64,000 bases of DNA from Strongylocentrotus droebachiensis (GCA_035222895.1 JAVYIG010000092.1:895455-959454); one strand, 5' to 3'; numbered from the stretch's first letter, positions 50,342 to 61,276 are shown. The notes: generated by a model not told the origin, from the sequence alone. A program made the numbers and translations.

Positions 50342-50610
50342 TGTGGGAGAGGGAGAGAGAGAGTGTGGAGGAGGGAGAGAAAGGTAGAGAGAGGAAAAAA
50401 GATACAATGAGAGAGAGATGAAGAGAGGTTGAGAGAGGAAGAGAGAGAGAGAGAGGAAGAGAGAGAGAGAGGATGAGAGAGAGAGAGGATGAGAGAGAGG
50501 ATGAGAGAGAGAGATGAAGAGAGATATAGGAAGGAGAGGGCAACGAAAAGAGGGTGAGAGAGAAGAAGAGAGAGGAGAGAGGAGAGAGAGAGTGAGAGAG
50601 GGCATGATCT
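50230..50610. repeat. (GA)n purine tract with GGATGAGAGA sub-repeats
   Basis: About 380 bases of G/A, including GGATGAGAGAGAGA tandem units near 50470-50515 and a G8 run. Open frames on both strands are artefacts. Confidence 0.92.
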
Positions 50611-50921
50611 ACTTTAGATGATGAAACAGTGAGAAAGAACTGCTCTTCAAAGACCCCTTATAGGACTACCACTCAATCATTCTATATGGGTCATTAGAGC
50701 AATATGCGTTAAGAGACAGATCAAAAGATCAACCTAGTTATAAATAGAAGAGACTACAGACAAGTCTTTCAAGTTAAATTCTCCTTACAGCTGCTTGGCT
50801 GGAGCACAATTATGGAAATGAGGGAAATTTTTGTGAGTGGGAAGATTGTAACACTGCATAAATAAACTAATGTGATGACCGTATAGAGAAGGGGCATATA
50901 CATGGGACAAAGTACTGAATC
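50611..50921. other. Unassigned DNA
   Basis: No gene is visible. Confidence 0.5.
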
Positions 50922-51075
50922 AGGACACGTTTAATTTTTCAAAGAAATCTGTTTTAGAGGGAGGAACAGTTCTGTACTTAACATATTTCTGAAGGTCACC
51001 AGCTCGTCAAACTGTATGCCCATTTATGTATCTCTTGTTCGATTTGCAATTCCTTAGATATATTAACCTTGATTC
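50922..51075 (+). repeat. Direct duplication, copy 1 (partner at 51769-51915)
   Basis: CAGGACACGTTTAATTTTTC, AAAGAAAT, TTCTGTACTTA, CTGTATGCCCATTTATGTAT and TTAGATATATTAA recur in order in the partner about 845 bp downstream, with substitutions and small indels. Confidence 0.85.
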
Positions 51076-51639
51076 ACTTTACATCCAGTTATTGTGCATT
51101 TAGCCATCTAGCCTTAAATATAAAGCTTAATAATAATAATAACAATTCACTGAACATGCAGGTTTACACAAAAACGTATGAGGAGGTTCAATGTAATTAT
51201 CAATTAAGAAAATATGCTGGAATAATAATTGAAGACTGCCCGTCACAATCATATTTTTTATTTGATTCTTGAAATGTCCATTGTATGGATATCAACTAGC
51301 TAAAGCTAGTTTCCAGGACAACTTGAAGGTGCATAGGGCCGGATGCTATATTATGATGGGCACTATCATCAACTTTATACAATTATAAGATAAATTGCAG
51401 TCCTAAATTTGATTATACATGTAATATTTTCTATGGACTTGATCAACAAACCAAATGCAAAGATTCCCCAGTCTGAATAGGGCAAGACCAATACACTAAT
51501 CCTAGACACCTAACTATACAATAGCAAGGTGTCTGCACATGCTACAACACCTGGTGATGTCGCTTGACAACCCAGGCAGTCTGGCAACCTTCTCTCTATC
51601 ACACCTCTTTACTACCGGTCTAACACATCCACGGAGGAA
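51076..51639. other. Unassigned DNA
   Basis: (AAT)n near 51130-51141. No gene. Confidence 0.45.
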
Positions 51640-51768
51640 GAAGCTAGGACACTGGTTGAATGCAATCGTTGCATTTGTATGAAGCGAAGGGGAAGTTCTG
51701 CGAGATATGGTACTGTTTATAGCATAGTATATGAACACTGGCTGAATGCAATGATTGCATTTCTTTGA

Positions 51769-51915
51769 ATTAGGACACGTTTTATTTTTCAAAGAAATAT
51801 TTTTTTGAGGGAAGAGAATTTCTGTACTTTATTTACACTGTGCTCATCCAACTGTCTGCCCATTTATGCATCTTTTATAGGATACGCAAATCCTTATATA
51901 TATTAAACATGATTG
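51769..51915 (+). repeat. Direct duplication, copy 2 (partner at 50922-51075)
   Basis: TAGGACACGTTTTATTTTTC through CTGTCTGCCCATTTATGCAT to TATATATTAAACATGATT matches copy 1. It sits inside the compound array, so the array has captured or inherited this segment. Confidence 0.85.
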
Positions 51916-52050
51916 CATTTGTTTGAAGTGAAGGGGAAATTCTGAGAGATGGTACTGTTAGTGGCATAGCATAAGAACACTGGTTGAAAGCAATAATTGA
52001 GCTCATAGGAATTGAAGGGGAAATTCTGTTAGATGCCAGTTAATGGCATC

Positions 52051-52430
52051 CTGTACCGGATGAACGCAATAACTACATTCATCTGTACTGGATGAACGCA
52101 ATAACTACATTCATCTGTACTGGATGAACGCAATAACTACATTCATCTGTACTGGATGAACGCAATAACTACATTCATCTGTACTGGATGAATGCAATGA
52201 CTGCACTTTGTCTTTACCGGATGAATGTAATGACTGCACTTTGTCTTTACCGGATGAACGCAATAACTGAATTCATCTGTACTGGGTGAATGCAATGACT
52301 ACATTCATCTGTACTGCATAAATGCAATGACTACGCTTGTCTGTACTGGATGAACGCAATAACTGCATTCATCTGCACTGGATGAATGCAATAACTGCAA
52401 ATGTCTGTATCGGATGAATACAATGAATGC
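52051..52430 (+). repeat. 32-bp minisatellite, about 12 copies
   Basis: The unit reads TGTACTGGATGAACGC followed by AATAACTACATTCATC. The first four copies are nearly identical. Later copies vary (CTTTACCGGATGAA, GACTGCACTTTGTC), a gradient from homogeneous to diverged. The unit core (TGGATGAATGCAATGA) equals the end of the large unit around it. Confidence 0.93.
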
Positions 52431-52787
52431 CTTTGTAGATACTGAGGGAAGAGGGAAATTTGCTAAATGCCACTGTGTATGGTGTATCATATGATTGATG
52501 GCTGAATGCAACAATTGTGTTCATAGGAAATGAAGGGGTGATATATAACAAACAACTGTTCTAGAATTTCAAAATGATCTTCCATTGTGCACAAAAAATA
52601 TAACTAAACCTCCTATTAAAAACAAAAAGAACAACAATGTACAGGATTAAGCGGCATTCCCCCCTTTTTTGTATACGCTGTTCATTAATATGGATGTCTA
52701 TTTTTGGCCTTTGAAGTAGACTTGGGAAGCTTAGGAGGATTAGAAAGCTCTTAAAGCACCCTAACCTTTTGACTCATAATAGTAAAT

Positions 52788-53212
52788 GGGGCCAGTCACC
52801 ACGAAATGAGTCCAGTGTCGCATTAGGCTCAATCGTAGTAATAGCGATGTATAGTGTGTATGTACTGAAAATTGACCCACCTACCACATTTAAGATTTTT
52901 CCAAAAATCGACTTATTAATGTCTTGTAGTTTATGTCCCCAGAGCTTAGGTCACGAAAATATCTCCTTCTAACATTTTTTGGCAAATAATATAGGCTATG
53001 TAATCTGAAATTATCACGAAAATGATGCATTTTTAAAGAATGTTTATAAAGTCCAATTAGGTTTTTGTTCATATTTCTGGATATAATTTATCAATTTTAA
53101 TGTGTGACCCCTTAATTTAAAGCTTACTTAATGTAGATTCATATAATACCGGTACTTAAAAACAGGAATAAAAATTTTGACCAACTGGACTCATTTCGTG
53201 GTGACAGGCCCC
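52788..53212. mobile_element. TIR DNA element, 425 bp, with AAAT target duplications
   Basis: The left TIR begins GGGGCCAGTCACCACGAAAT and the right end is its inverse with one mismatch in the first 28 or so bases. AAAT directly flanks both ends (52784-52787, 53213-53216). The interior has no transposase motif, so this is a non-autonomous element. The superfamily cannot be assigned from the ends alone. Confidence 0.88.
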
Positions 53213-53771
53213 AAATATTTATGGGTCCCAAAATTGGAGATATTGTGGATCCCATCAGAAAAGTATTGACAAGAATTTGATGGTAATGAAACGCAGAAAT
53301 TTACTTAGGTAATTTCTTTGAACCTCGGATATAATACTGATTATGTAACCAACCAATTTATAAAATCCAGGTACTGACATTCACATGGGATCAGGTTTAA
53401 CCGTTGATTAAAAAGCTGGCAAAGCTCAAGGAAGTCGAGGGAGATATGATATCATATTGAGAGAAAGAGCAAAATGATAGTTAAAAAGTGGGGGAAATAA
53501 TCATAATGTAGAACAATCTCCCCACAATCATTCTTTATAATTACACATATCATAAAATGCACACACTGTTGCAATATGTGCCACATTAACGACATAAAAC
53601 AACAATTTTTAACTGAATTACGAGACTTGTAATGATGCACATGACAGCCAAACTAAAATTGGTTCAATACATGTACATAATGCAGTAGTCGACATGCTAT
53701 TTATAGGTACATGTCTGCTACTGTATAATGCATGCCATTATGGAAGTTCATTCAGCATATAAATAAGGTTG
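53213..53771. other. Unassigned DNA
   Basis: No gene is visible. Confidence 0.5.
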
Positions 53772-54070
53772 CCTGGGGAGTATTTCACAAAGGCTAAGAT
53801 CAACTTTAAGTTGGACTTAACTATATAACAGGCCATTCATGCCACTGGTTGGTCTCACCGTTGGTCCCCCAATTATGATCTTTAGATAATATTTTTTCCT
53901 TCAATAATGATCTATCAAAAAATGGAAATTCTGTAGATTTGTGACCATGATTTGCACATCCCTTGATAAACCAATGCCAGGAATGGTTAAAGGAAGTAGT
54001 GGCATGAATGGCCTGCCATAGTTAAGTCCAAATTAAAGTTGATATTTTTCTTTGTGAAACACTCCCCTGG
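53772..54070. mobile_element. Fold-back MITE, family E, copy 2
   Basis: Left arm CCTGGGGAGTATTTCACAAA...TTTAAGTTGGACTTAACTAT...GGCCATTCATGCCACT. The right arm reads the inverse, ending TTTGTGAAACACTCCCCTGG. Arms of about 85 bp flank a short AT-rich centre. The ends match 29625-29945, but the inner arm sequence differs, so the two copies are sub-families. Confidence 0.88.
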
Positions 54071-55214
54071 AATGAGAGGGAGAAACCATCTGCAGTGAAC
54101 TTGGCTATGTTCTGATTCTCCAGGATTATATACAACCAGACCATGGCAAGAGTCGAGACATGATATATCAGACTGTCGGGAGATTAAGAGATAGAAGAAA
54201 GATGGATGAAATGTCATCACACTATCATCTGTCCCTCTGGCGACCGTTTCAGTGGTAGTGAAAAAACACCAGTTAATAGGCCATCTTTGTTATAAATATA
54301 CCTGAATTCTATGTGTGCTTTCTGGTATAAGGTATTGGTGACAATGCTTGTCAGAGCTTTGTCCAGACTATCTACAATGGAAAAGCTATGTCAGTTAATA
54401 AAAGATGTTCAATTGTTTGGAATTAACATGAAATAGCTTGTAGAAATAATGTTTTTCTAAGTTTAGAAGAGAAACGTCAAATGATTTCAATACATTACAA
54501 AATGATCTCTTTTTAGAGGGGGGGAGAGGTCATTTAATGGTTTTTGTTTGTGCTCTACATTGATTCAGAAATTTAATATATTCATGTATGAGAGCAAAAG
54601 TAAATACACATTTCATCATCCATGAAGTCCAAAGCATTTGTTCCCTGCTCTCCCCAATCATCACTTCTCATGTGGGCAGAGCACCATGCAAACTGCGGAA
54701 AAAAAACTGTGACTTGGGGCACTCCGGGATTCCACCAGCGCAGAATATCTTGAGAAAACATAGCCAACCTCCTTGAACCTCACTTGTGACATCATCGAAA
54801 CCCAGGCTAGAATGTGACGTCTTCCCAGCATCCCCATCTTCCAAGCATCCCGTTCACTACAGTCGTACATATAGCAGAATATCAAGGGATGGCATCGATT
54901 AGCATGTCGCCACAATTCAATTTGAATCATGGGCCAAGGTTTTTTGGTCATTCCTTGTCTGCAGATTTATAATGTTCAGCCACAATCAAATCATTTTCTT
55001 ATAGATTTTAGGCACCTGAAATCGTAGGGAGAAATCCTCCACATTTTAAGCAACCCTGGGACTAAATTAAATATAACTTTGTAAACAAGTGGAGGTTCTA
55101 TCTTTCCTCTTGCCAGGATTTTCAAAAAATCTATTATTTTGAAATGGATTAAGGTCAAGTATTTTCATTACCTCTTTAGTTAAGCTTTATTATACTGACA
55201 TTGACACACAAAAA
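54071..55214. other. Unassigned DNA
   Basis: Three ORFs of about 60-96 codons overlap at 54582-54951 on both strands. None shows a domain and I do not call a gene. A G-run lies near 54518. Confidence 0.4.
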
Positions 55215-55394
55215 AAGAGGGGACGTCCTAAAACCAGTTGGCGAAGAACTGTGGAAGGTGGAAGGGGAGATTAAAGACCTGAACCACACATGGGATACAA
55301 TCCAAAGACTGGCCCAGGATCGGAAGGAGTTGAAGACTTTTGTTGCTGCCCTGTGTGCCAGGAGGTATAATGGGCAGTAAGTAAGTAAGTAAGT
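55215..55394 (+). pseudogene. C-terminal tail of a second LINE type, frameshifted, with (GTAA)n tail
   Basis: One frame gives GRPKTSWRRTVEG. A shifted frame gives GEIKDLNHTWDTIQRLAQDR, then KELKTFVAALCARRYNGQ and a stop at 55378-55380. The GRPK-x-x-WRR, W-x3-(Q/E)-x-LAQDR and VAALC order is characteristic of the extreme C-terminus of non-LTR retrotransposon polyproteins. The frame change near 55255-55265 shows decay. GTAAGTAAGTAAGTAAGTA directly after the stop is the microsatellite-like 3' tail expected of such elements. Everything upstream of this tail is missing (5' truncation). It is a different lineage from the LINE end at 24.1-24.9 kb. Confidence 0.82.
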
Positions 55395-55866
55395 ATACTG
55401 ACATTGCTGGTCAAATATATAAGATAAACATTGAGATGCACCACCATGCATTTTGTTTTCTGGGCATGTTTTTACATTTACAGGTATCACTACATATAGC
55501 ATCCTAACGCATTGAACAAACTTTGTGATGACTGCACAAGAAAAACAACTTTCCTGTTGCTCTTCAGTCTGACTTCAGTGCCTATGAATTTTATAAATTG
55601 ATTTCTCAGGTGTAGGATTTACCCCCTCTTCATGCTAAATCAATGCACTGAAGTTCAGTTTGTCTTTTTTTTTTTTTTACTGAGAATAACTGGGTTAAGA
55701 ACCGCTTTCTATCTCTAAATCAATACAACATTCGTGTGCATTCTTGTTGTCTTCAGGGTATTGGGAGTGCTGTAAAACAGAACATGCTATCACTCAAAAC
55801 AAATTCATCCATTTTAATGAGGCAAAGTTGAAGTGGCACGTATCGCATTCCACAAATATTGAATAA
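55395..55866. other. Unassigned DNA
   Basis: A T13 run lies near 55667. No gene. Confidence 0.45.
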
Positions 55867-56440
55867 CCTGGGTGCATCCATATCATGTCTTAACCCGAGT
55901 GCATCCATATCATGTCTTAACCTGGGTTCATCCATATCATGGCTTAACCCGGGTGCATCCATATCATGTCTTAACCTGGGTGCATCCATGTCATGTCTTA
56001 ACCTGGGTGCATCCATATCGTGTCTTAACCTGGGTGCATCCATATCATGTCTTAACCCGGGTGCATCCATATCATGTCTTAACCTGGGTGCATCCATGTC
56101 ATGTCTTAACCTGGGTGCATCCATATCGTGTCTTAACCTGGGTCCATCCATATCATGTCTTAACCTGGGTGCATCCATGTCATGTCTTAACCTGGGTGCA
56201 TCCATATCGTGTCTTAACCTGGGTCCATCCATATCATGTATTAACCTGGGTGCATCCATATCATGTCTTAACCTGGGTGCATCTCTATCATGTCTTCACC
56301 TGGGTGCATCTTTATCATGTCTTAACCTGAGTGCATCCACATCATGTCTTAACCTGGATCCATCCATATCATGTCTTAACATGGGTGCATCCATATCATG
56401 TCTTAACCTGGGTGCACCCATATCATTTCTTAACCCGATA
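55867..56440. repeat. 27-bp minisatellite, about 21 copies, open in several frames on both strands
   Basis: The unit is CCTGGGTGCATCCATATC followed by ATGTCTTAA (27 bp). Because 27 is divisible by three, frames without an internal stop stay open: minus strand repeats MDAPRLRHD; plus strand repeats LGASISCLN. Variant units (CATGTCATG, ATCGTG, GGTCCATCC) recur in order, with CATGTCATG at 55987, 56095 and 56176, i.e. higher-order periods of 108 and 81 bp. No start context, splice signal or non-repeat coding flank supports translation, so I call it a minisatellite. Confidence 0.93.
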
Positions 56441-57039
56441 TGACACGGTTTCAAGTCAAGCCTGACCCACTTGAACGGGATATTGAGAATACATGGACAT
56501 TTCTGATGTGAGCAAAGCAAGTTTACTTTATTATTATGACAAGAAAACATTAATCGTAATCATTAATCTGGTTCATTTAAAGTAGGTTAATTACAATATA
56601 AAGTATGTGAAGCACTCCATGGAAGATTAACCTCTAGAAACCTAAAATTCAGTATTCACATAAGATTTCTAAATTCTATGAAATGCAGTGAAGGTGAACA
56701 CAAATTAATTTTTATCTAATGGGATTTTAAAATTTCAAATAAATAACACCGATCTAAGTTAAATCATAATCCTCTCTGACATCGCAGCATATGTTATTCT
56801 TCAGATTGGCAACACAGTTCAAATATATGGAACACACTTTGCGATCAAACACTTGCCTACACCCTTGAAAGAGATAGTGAGAGTGGCAAAGTAATGGAAT
56901 GCGCTAGCTAGCTCCATCTATCCTTGGGGCATTATTCACAGATTCATCTTGCCTTTGCCTCCTCAAAGCCACCATACAATGTCTATTTACACAAAAACCC
57001 AGAGCCATTTCAAAGTCGTCAGACCTAATATCATTACAC
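56441..57039. other. Unassigned AT-rich DNA
   Basis: No gene is visible. Confidence 0.5.
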
Positions 57040-57290
57040 GGGTGACGTCACACTCTCCCCGACACGCCACGTACCCGGATGAGATGAAATGAAAGATACG
57101 CAGCGTCTGCTTCGACAATCGGTTATGTTTGACGGCGTGTGGTAACCACGGCAACGGTTCTCATTTAACCAAGTTGCTCCGTCAACAAACGCATCCTCGA
57201 CAAAGTGTACCGTCCCTGGCTATTACGCTACAGTAAATCACCACCTTACAGCAGTGGCGAACTTGAACCGTTGCCCGGCCATGGAGAACA
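57040..57290. promoter_or_regulatory. CpG-dense patch with CRE and X-box-like sites
   Basis: More than 20 CpG dinucleotides occur in 250 bp, while the flanks on both sides are CpG-poor. It contains a full CRE palindrome TGACGTCA (57043-57050). It also has GGTAACCACGGCAAC (57141-57155), close to the RFX X-box on the opposite strand (GTTGCC-GT-GGTTAC). A second GTTGCC half-site lies at about 57270-57275. X-boxes are known to drive ciliary genes. A short minus-strand ATG (57282) reads 11 codons to a GTAAGG donor-like site (57249-57244), and a plus-strand ATG at 57281 stops after 10 codons. Neither is convincing. I infer a promoter or enhancer, not a gene. Confidence 0.4.
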
Positions 57291-59599
57291 GACGAAAAAG
57301 CAGAATGACTTGAAACGTATGCTTCTGGGATATTCCATGAATAGCGGGGGCAGTCATCAAATGTAATTGCTATTCAAGGCGTACATGTAGGTGAATGTTG
57401 AATCAAGCGTGTAAAAGAGAAACCTGGATGTTCATTACCACATATAAGAGAACATGTCATTATTCTCACGAACGATCATTGAGAAAAAACAAGAAATTGG
57501 AACGCTAAAAATGAGCATACAAAAATGAATAGAAAGAATAAGTCTTAAAGCCAGTTCTTAATTTCTTTTGTATCAAGTCTTGGCTTCAATCCTCATCTAG
57601 TAATGTTATAAAATTTGACAAAAGTTGTACACACCTACCTTTAGTATGTCTCATAGCAAAGGTATATTCTTTCAGGATAATAAATAACATGCCATTGCAA
57701 AGAATTTCAAGAAAACAACCTAATGGCTATTTCAGTAGCCTTGCACATCACCTATTATATGTGAAAATATTACAATGACATATGAGATAGTCTGAACATG
57801 ATTTCTACAACCAATAATGCAACATTGTCACATCCTCAAAGTCTTTGAATTCATGTTAAAGATTAGCTTGCGTTCTGGTAAGGACAGAAAATGAATTGTC
57901 ACATAATTACATGACTGTCTTACTGAATGTTCAAGACTTTAAACAAAAGATAGGCAAAACAACTTTCATTGAAAAAGAAAAAAAAATTAAGCAGATTTCT
58001 ATTCAGCCAAAAGTTATAGAAAATTGAGTTACTGGTATTACATGTAGTACTGATCAATATAATAATGTTTCTACATGTATCTGAATATGAGGGTTGCGGT
58101 TTTAATGAACGTGATTTTCAGTAACTGCATGGCTGGATATTACTGAGTTGTTATCGTTGCATAACTGCATTTCAAAGCTTAAGTGTGACCTTATATGTGT
58201 AGATAGAGTCAAATGAAGATAAAATGCCTTGTGTGAAGGCAAATGCAGCTGACAGAGCTTCCAACCTTTAAACCTTTGACTGAGGTGAAGTGAATAACCC
58301 TCATACCATGCTTTAAACTGCTTTCTCTCAAATTGCAATTCAATCGCCAGCTTAAGATAATTAAACTACATGTATATTAATAAAAATTTGATTATTAGCA
58401 AAGCCACAAACTGTGGACTTTGACTATATCCGCAGTGCTCAAATGACCCTATCCAGAAAATGTACACATCCACGAATACTGTCTCCAAAGGCATCTAAGA
58501 TCTCTTATCTTTTAACTTGTAAACAAACCTGACATTCGTACAGTTCAAAGAACCCCAACCACAGATAAGGTTGTATGGCTAGATACGTACATATATATCC
58601 CCTCACTCATCACATAGCATTCATGGCTGGCTTTAACATCTAATAAGGGTGGCGACTTCTCCAAATGTCTAGAACTAGAGAGCGATGCAGCTAACTGCTC
58701 TTCACATGCTAAGATGGGGTACCAGAGATATTTCAGGGTGGGTGAGATGTGAAGATGTGTTCTGCACGGTGAAGGAGATGTGATTTCAAGATGCTTCTCT
58801 TCCCTGTTAAGAGTAAGGGCGTTCTAAGCCACTGGCAATGTCTAGAGGTCCCCTTTGTTAGTCTGGTTGTATGTGCTACTTGAAAATTGCTCTGTTACAT
58901 AAGCAGTAGGGATATACATCCAATCCACATTATGTGTAATAGCTGCACAATCATATCTATGGACACCAATCCATTATTAAGTAGTTTTAAACTGGAATTT
59001 CATGGTAAAACATAAGATTTACACTTTTTATCAAATTGAACTTAATTCAATTAAAATGTTATATATTGCTGCATATACATAAGTTTAATACATGTTACAT
59101 TTTAAATATTCTTGAATAGATACATCAAGCTGTATTTCAGAATTATAATTATTTTGGGGTAGATATATATTTTTTCAGTATTTGTTACTCATATTATGTG
59201 AAATTTACAATTGCAACGGTATAATTATAAACGTAAAGAGGTAATGTACATTGTACAATGACGTGTGATTCCACAAACCACCGACAAGGGAATTCGACAC
59301 AATTTGACGACAAATGCGTCAGAATAATAACTATTTTATCAGCCCATTACAGGGTAACATCAATAAATGCTTTATACATTCTGATGGGACATCAGATAAT
59401 GTTTGCTGTGAGGTCCTCAAAACCTGGAAAATGTGTTTCATACCAAAGCCCTGAAACAGTGTTCTATCCATCTTTCTCCCTCTCCCCCTCTCTCTCCCTC
59501 CCTCTCTCTGATGGAAAGGTTGTTTACACTGCCTACTAGACTATGATTATGGGTTTGGCTTAATGCAGCATGACTGCCAAAGTACTCTGTCACGCTCAA
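57291..59599. other. Unassigned DNA
   Basis: AT-rich, short ORFs only; a short CT tract near 59470-59510. If the CpG patch is a promoter this would be intron or flank. Confidence 0.45.
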
Positions 59600-60110
59600 G
59601 AAACTTTCCTTAACACGCTCCCTAAACCACTGATTACCTCGTGCAATGTTCACCTTCTGTTTGTAGATGGTACCCTAATGGGCGACTACGAGAAGTTGAT
59701 TGGAGAAAAAGACTGGGGTGGGGGTGGCGGACAGAACTGGAGAAGGAACGAGGTCTTTCTTGTGGGAGGGTGTCTCCTTACTCTATCATGTATGGGAAGA
59801 AACTTTCCTCAATACACTTCCTAAACTACTGATTTCCTTCTGTTTGTAGATACTGTAGTACCTTAATAGACGACTATGAGAAGTTGATCAGAGAAAAAGA
59901 TTGCGGAGACTTTATGAAAGGGAACTGTAGAAGGGGTGAGGTCTTTTACAGGGGGGGGGGGGTCTCTTTACTTTGTCATACTTGGGAATCTCCTAATATG
60001 CTTCTGAAACAACTGATTACCATGTAAGGTGTTCATCTTCTGTTTGTAGATAGTACCTTAATGGGCGACTATGAGAAGCTGACTGGAGAAAAAGATTGGG
60101 GGATTTGACA
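59600..60110 (+). repeat. Three tandem copies of a ~183-200 bp unit
   Basis: TTCTGTTTGTAGAT starts at 59655, 59838 and 60038. It is followed each time by GTACC(C/T)TAATGGGCGACTA or a near variant, GAGAAGTTGAT and GAGAAAAAGA. Copies also share AACTTTCCT, CACTTCCTAAAC and AACTGATTACC motifs before the anchor, and a G-run in the first two. The third copy is truncated. Confidence 0.88.
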
Positions 60111-60285
60111 ATAACTTCATATCTTAAGAAGACAACTCTGAAATTTGTACACAATATAAATAAATGTTGAAATCTAGACAACAAAATAATTTTCCCATTC
60201 TCCGTCTCTATTTTTCTCCCTTTCTCTTCCACCCTCTTTGATTTGTGTTAACAGAGAGATGACAGATCTCCTGGTTAGAACTTAA

Positions 60286-60529
60286 AGGGGGTGTAGCATG
60301 ACGAGACTATATGTCTTTCCTGTGGCCTGACTCTGGGCCAATTGGGTATAATACTACTACAGACGATGCGATCGTAGCATTCATGTGCGTGCAACATACA
60401 TTGTACACAAAACCGAAGCAGTCTGTTTCGCAAACGCTAGCACGTCCTGACCGTTAATCAAGTACACGTGCAGTTGTCCAAAAGAAGTCGTAGATGGCGT
60501 TAACCAGTATTTGCCATGCTACACCCCCT
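60286..60529. mobile_element. MITE with TTAA target duplications
   Basis: CTTAAAGGGGGTGTAGCATG (60281-60300) is the exact inverse complement of 60515-60534. TTAA on both sides of a 15-bp TIR (AGGGGGTGTAGCATG) suggests piggyBac-type insertion. The 244-bp interior is non-coding. Confidence 0.85.
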
Positions 60530-60534
60530 TTAAG

Positions 60535-60840
60535 TGCACAGTATACTCCTACATAGAGATCAATTACTGAATTACTCACTTGCTAATGGCCATGGGCTAA
60601 TATATTTGACATTTGTTCTCTCATTCTATTAAATTAGTATATCTATAGCTATTTGTACAAGGTGTTTTCTATGCCTGAGGCCAAGTAATACAGACATGTT
60701 ATATCTCATCTGCTCTATTAATTCCTCCTGTACAACTACTATTTATGAGCTCAATGACAAATTATGTTATCGTGATATCTCTTAATTGTTTGTCATGTAC
60801 TTGCCCTCTGTTTGTGATTCTATTTATACTTTATACTGTA
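60535..60840. other. Unassigned AT-rich DNA
   Basis: No gene is visible. Confidence 0.5.
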
Positions 60841-61010
60841 TCTCTCTCTCTCTCTCTCTCTAACCATCATAAATCACATCATGAATCTCACTCACATCAA
60901 TCTCACTCTCATCAATCTACCTCCCACCATCTTTCATGTGGTGTCTACATCTCTACCCCTCTCTATCTCTCCCTCTCTCTCTCTCTCTCTCATTCTCTCT
61001 CTCTATATAT
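60841..61010. repeat. (CT)n tracts flanking an (ATCA/CATC)-rich segment, ending in (TA)n
   Basis: (CT)n at 60841-60860 and 60959-61003. Between them lies CATCATGAATCTCACTCACATCAA-like sequence, with short direct repeats of CACTCTCATCAATCT. Confidence 0.85.
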
Positions 61011-61139
61011 ATATTTAAAAATAATAATTAATAATTAATAGAATTAATAATTTAATACTGATAATCCTCCATCACGGCGATATACAAATAATAATTAAAA
61101 CAATTGAAATAAAAATCCTTGAGAGAGTTCTCGTATTCA

Positions 61140-61236
61140 GGCGCGGATCCAGGATTTCTTAGGGGGGGGGGGCCCAACTTTTTTTTGTTTTGCTCCCGAA
61201 AATTTGAAAATCGCGCCGGCCGAAAAGTCGCTCAGT

Positions 61237-61276
<40 letters not shown>

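Larger units (their letters stand above)
51640..52545 (+). repeat. Compound tandem array (about 100-bp unit) enclosing a 32-bp minisatellite
   Basis: The large unit has GAAGGGGAAATTCTGAGAGA, TGGTACTGTTAGTGGCATAG, then AACACTGGTTGAATGCAAT. It is seen near 51640-51760, 51930-51995, 52010-52060 and, decayed, 52440-52545. The array contains the direct-duplication partner at 51769-51915 and the 32-bp array below. Confidence 0.75.

Noticed and set aside
52051..52430. CRISPR-like array
   Set aside because: The 32-bp units are directly adjacent without unique spacers, in clearly eukaryotic DNA; it is a minisatellite.
54582..54951. Overlapping 60-96 codon ORFs as a small gene
   Set aside because: Frames are open on both strands without a domain, signal peptide or splice support.
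55753..56550. Repeat-protein genes in the 27-bp array on both strands
   Set aside because: Open frames follow automatically from a 27-bp unit lacking stops; there is no supporting flank, start context or splice signal.
57250..57282. Minus-strand 11-codon first exon ending at GTAAGG
   Set aside because: The ATG context is weak, the exon is tiny, and no downstream exon is recognised; left as a remark in the CpG patch entry.
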